7,716 nt of DNA from Balneolaceae bacterium (GTDB lineage Bacteria > Bacteroidota > Rhodothermia > Balneolales > Balneolaceae): assembly GCA_007134665.1 (NCBI GenBank), contig SLKH01000186.1, forward strand, positions 1 through 7,716, given 5' to 3'. The position numbers were made by a program, and so were the translations under genes. Shown in pieces: positions 7,199-7,716 of this stretch (position 1 is the first letter of the stretch; each line of letters starts with the position of its first letter). The notes below the pieces were generated by a model. It did not search any database and was not told the DNA's origin. It saw only the letters and a list, made by a program, of their open reading frames with translations.

Positions 7199-7716
7199 TC
7201 AGTTAAATTCAGGAAGTATTACAGCATCGATTAAGTGAATTACACCGTTTGTCCCTCCAAGATCGACAGTAATTACATTAGCTCCATCAACCGTTACACT
7301 GCCATTCGAATTATTGATCGTTACTGACTGGCCATTCACTGTTTCGATCATTGTTTCACCGGCAGGAATATCACCTGATTCAATTCTGTCAGCGATTACG
7401 TGATATGTCAGTGTTTCAGTGACTTGATCTTCAGTGAGCCCTTGAAGTGCCTCAGAAATGTCTTCAAATGCGGCATTGATTGGTGCAAAGACTGTAAATG
7501 GGCCTTCTCCTGAAAGCGTACCGGCAAGGTCGGCGGCAATTACCAGGTCAACCAGTGTAGTCAGCTCATAATTTTTCTTTGCAATCTCAACAATATTCAG
7601 GAATGAATTTGGGATAAGCACTTCATCAATTGCGTGAATAGTTCCGTTACTGGCATCTACATCTGCAGCAACAACACTTGATGAACCATTTATTGTTACA
7701 CCGCCATTTGCGGTAA
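7199..7716 (-). CDS. FAS1 (fasciclin) domain protein, at least two tandem domains (partial at right edge)
   Basis: The leftward frame is open from the right edge to the TGA at 7199, giving 172 visible codons. A GTG at 7621 could be mistaken for a start, but coding continues upstream. The residues before it, ending DASNGTIHAIDEVLIP, are the typical tail of a preceding FAS1 domain. The second domain is complete (about the last 135 residues): FLNIVEIAKKN at the start, the H1 motif FTVFAPINAAF, the central YH dipeptide in LTYHVIADRI, and the H2 motif NGVIHLIDAVILP close to the stop. FAS1 domains are extracellular adhesion modules, so the whole protein is probably secreted or surface-anchored, with its signal sequence outside the window. 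The two domain ends differ clearly in DNA sequence, so the duplication is not recent. It ends at the intrinsic terminator near 7118-7150. Ligand and role are unknown. Confidence 0.9.
   Translation of the reverse strand, partial: TANGGVTINGSSSVVAADVDASNGTIHAIDEVLIPNSFLNIVEIAKKNYELTTLVDLVIAADLAGTLSGEGPFTVFAPINAAFEDISEALQGLTEDQVTETLTYHVIADRIESGDIPAGETMIETVNGQSVTINNSNGSVTVDGANVITVDLGGTNGVIHLIDAVILPEFN

Noticed and set aside
1..7716. A novel defence, mobile or RNA-based system
   Set aside because: All intact genes belong to known families. There are no spacer repeats, no transposase or phage genes, no reverse transcriptase or nuclease cluster, and no tRNA with flanking repeats; the Xer protein looks like a housekeeping one.

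Overview
The window looks like a piece of chromosome from a Gram-negative member of the Bacteroidota/Rhodothermota/Balneolota/Chlorobi (FCB) supergroup. This is an inference from gene content: HPr kinase/phosphorylase with no visible sugar PTS, a xerC-hpf pair, tandem FAS1 domains, and a CrtC-type carotenoid hydratase next to a CruC-like membrane glycosyltransferase. The DNA is fairly AT-rich and most starts lack a strong Shine-Dalgarno sequence. No phage, transposase, CRISPR or RNA gene was recognised.

Layout, left to right. (1) The 3' end of a rightward TrmH tRNA methyltransferase gene (1-427). (2) Convergent with it, a decayed M28 peptidase gene (carboxypeptidase Q type, 443-1029, minus) that keeps both ends but has lost its catalytic middle and changes frame. 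(3) A leftward run of five intact genes. In order of transcription these are a family 2 glycosyltransferase (5787-4621), xerC (4573-3653), hpf/raiA (3632-3333), hprK (3312-2284) and a membrane-anchored M23 peptidoglycan endopeptidase (2198-1224). The gaps between xerC, hpf and hprK are only 20 bases, so those three are very likely one transcription unit. (4) A divergent intergenic region (5788-5980) with a strong AT-rich inverted repeat. (5) A rightward carotenoid 1,2-hydratase (CrtC) homologue (5981-7063). (6) A leftward FAS1/fasciclin gene running off the right edge (7199-7716), ending at a clear intrinsic terminator.

How they may work together. The CrtC homologue and the divergent glycosyltransferase fit successive steps of carotenoid end-group modification: water adds across the terminal double bond, then the tertiary hydroxyl is glycosylated. 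This is known in green sulfur bacteria as CrtC followed by CruC. The xerC-hpf-hprK block is housekeeping: chromosome dimer resolution, ribosome hibernation, and Ser-HPr phosphorylation control. The M23 peptidase acts on the cell wall.

I found no convincing evidence of a novel defence or mobile system. The most interesting points are the carotenoid pair, the internally deleted M28 gene and the intergenic inverted repeat.
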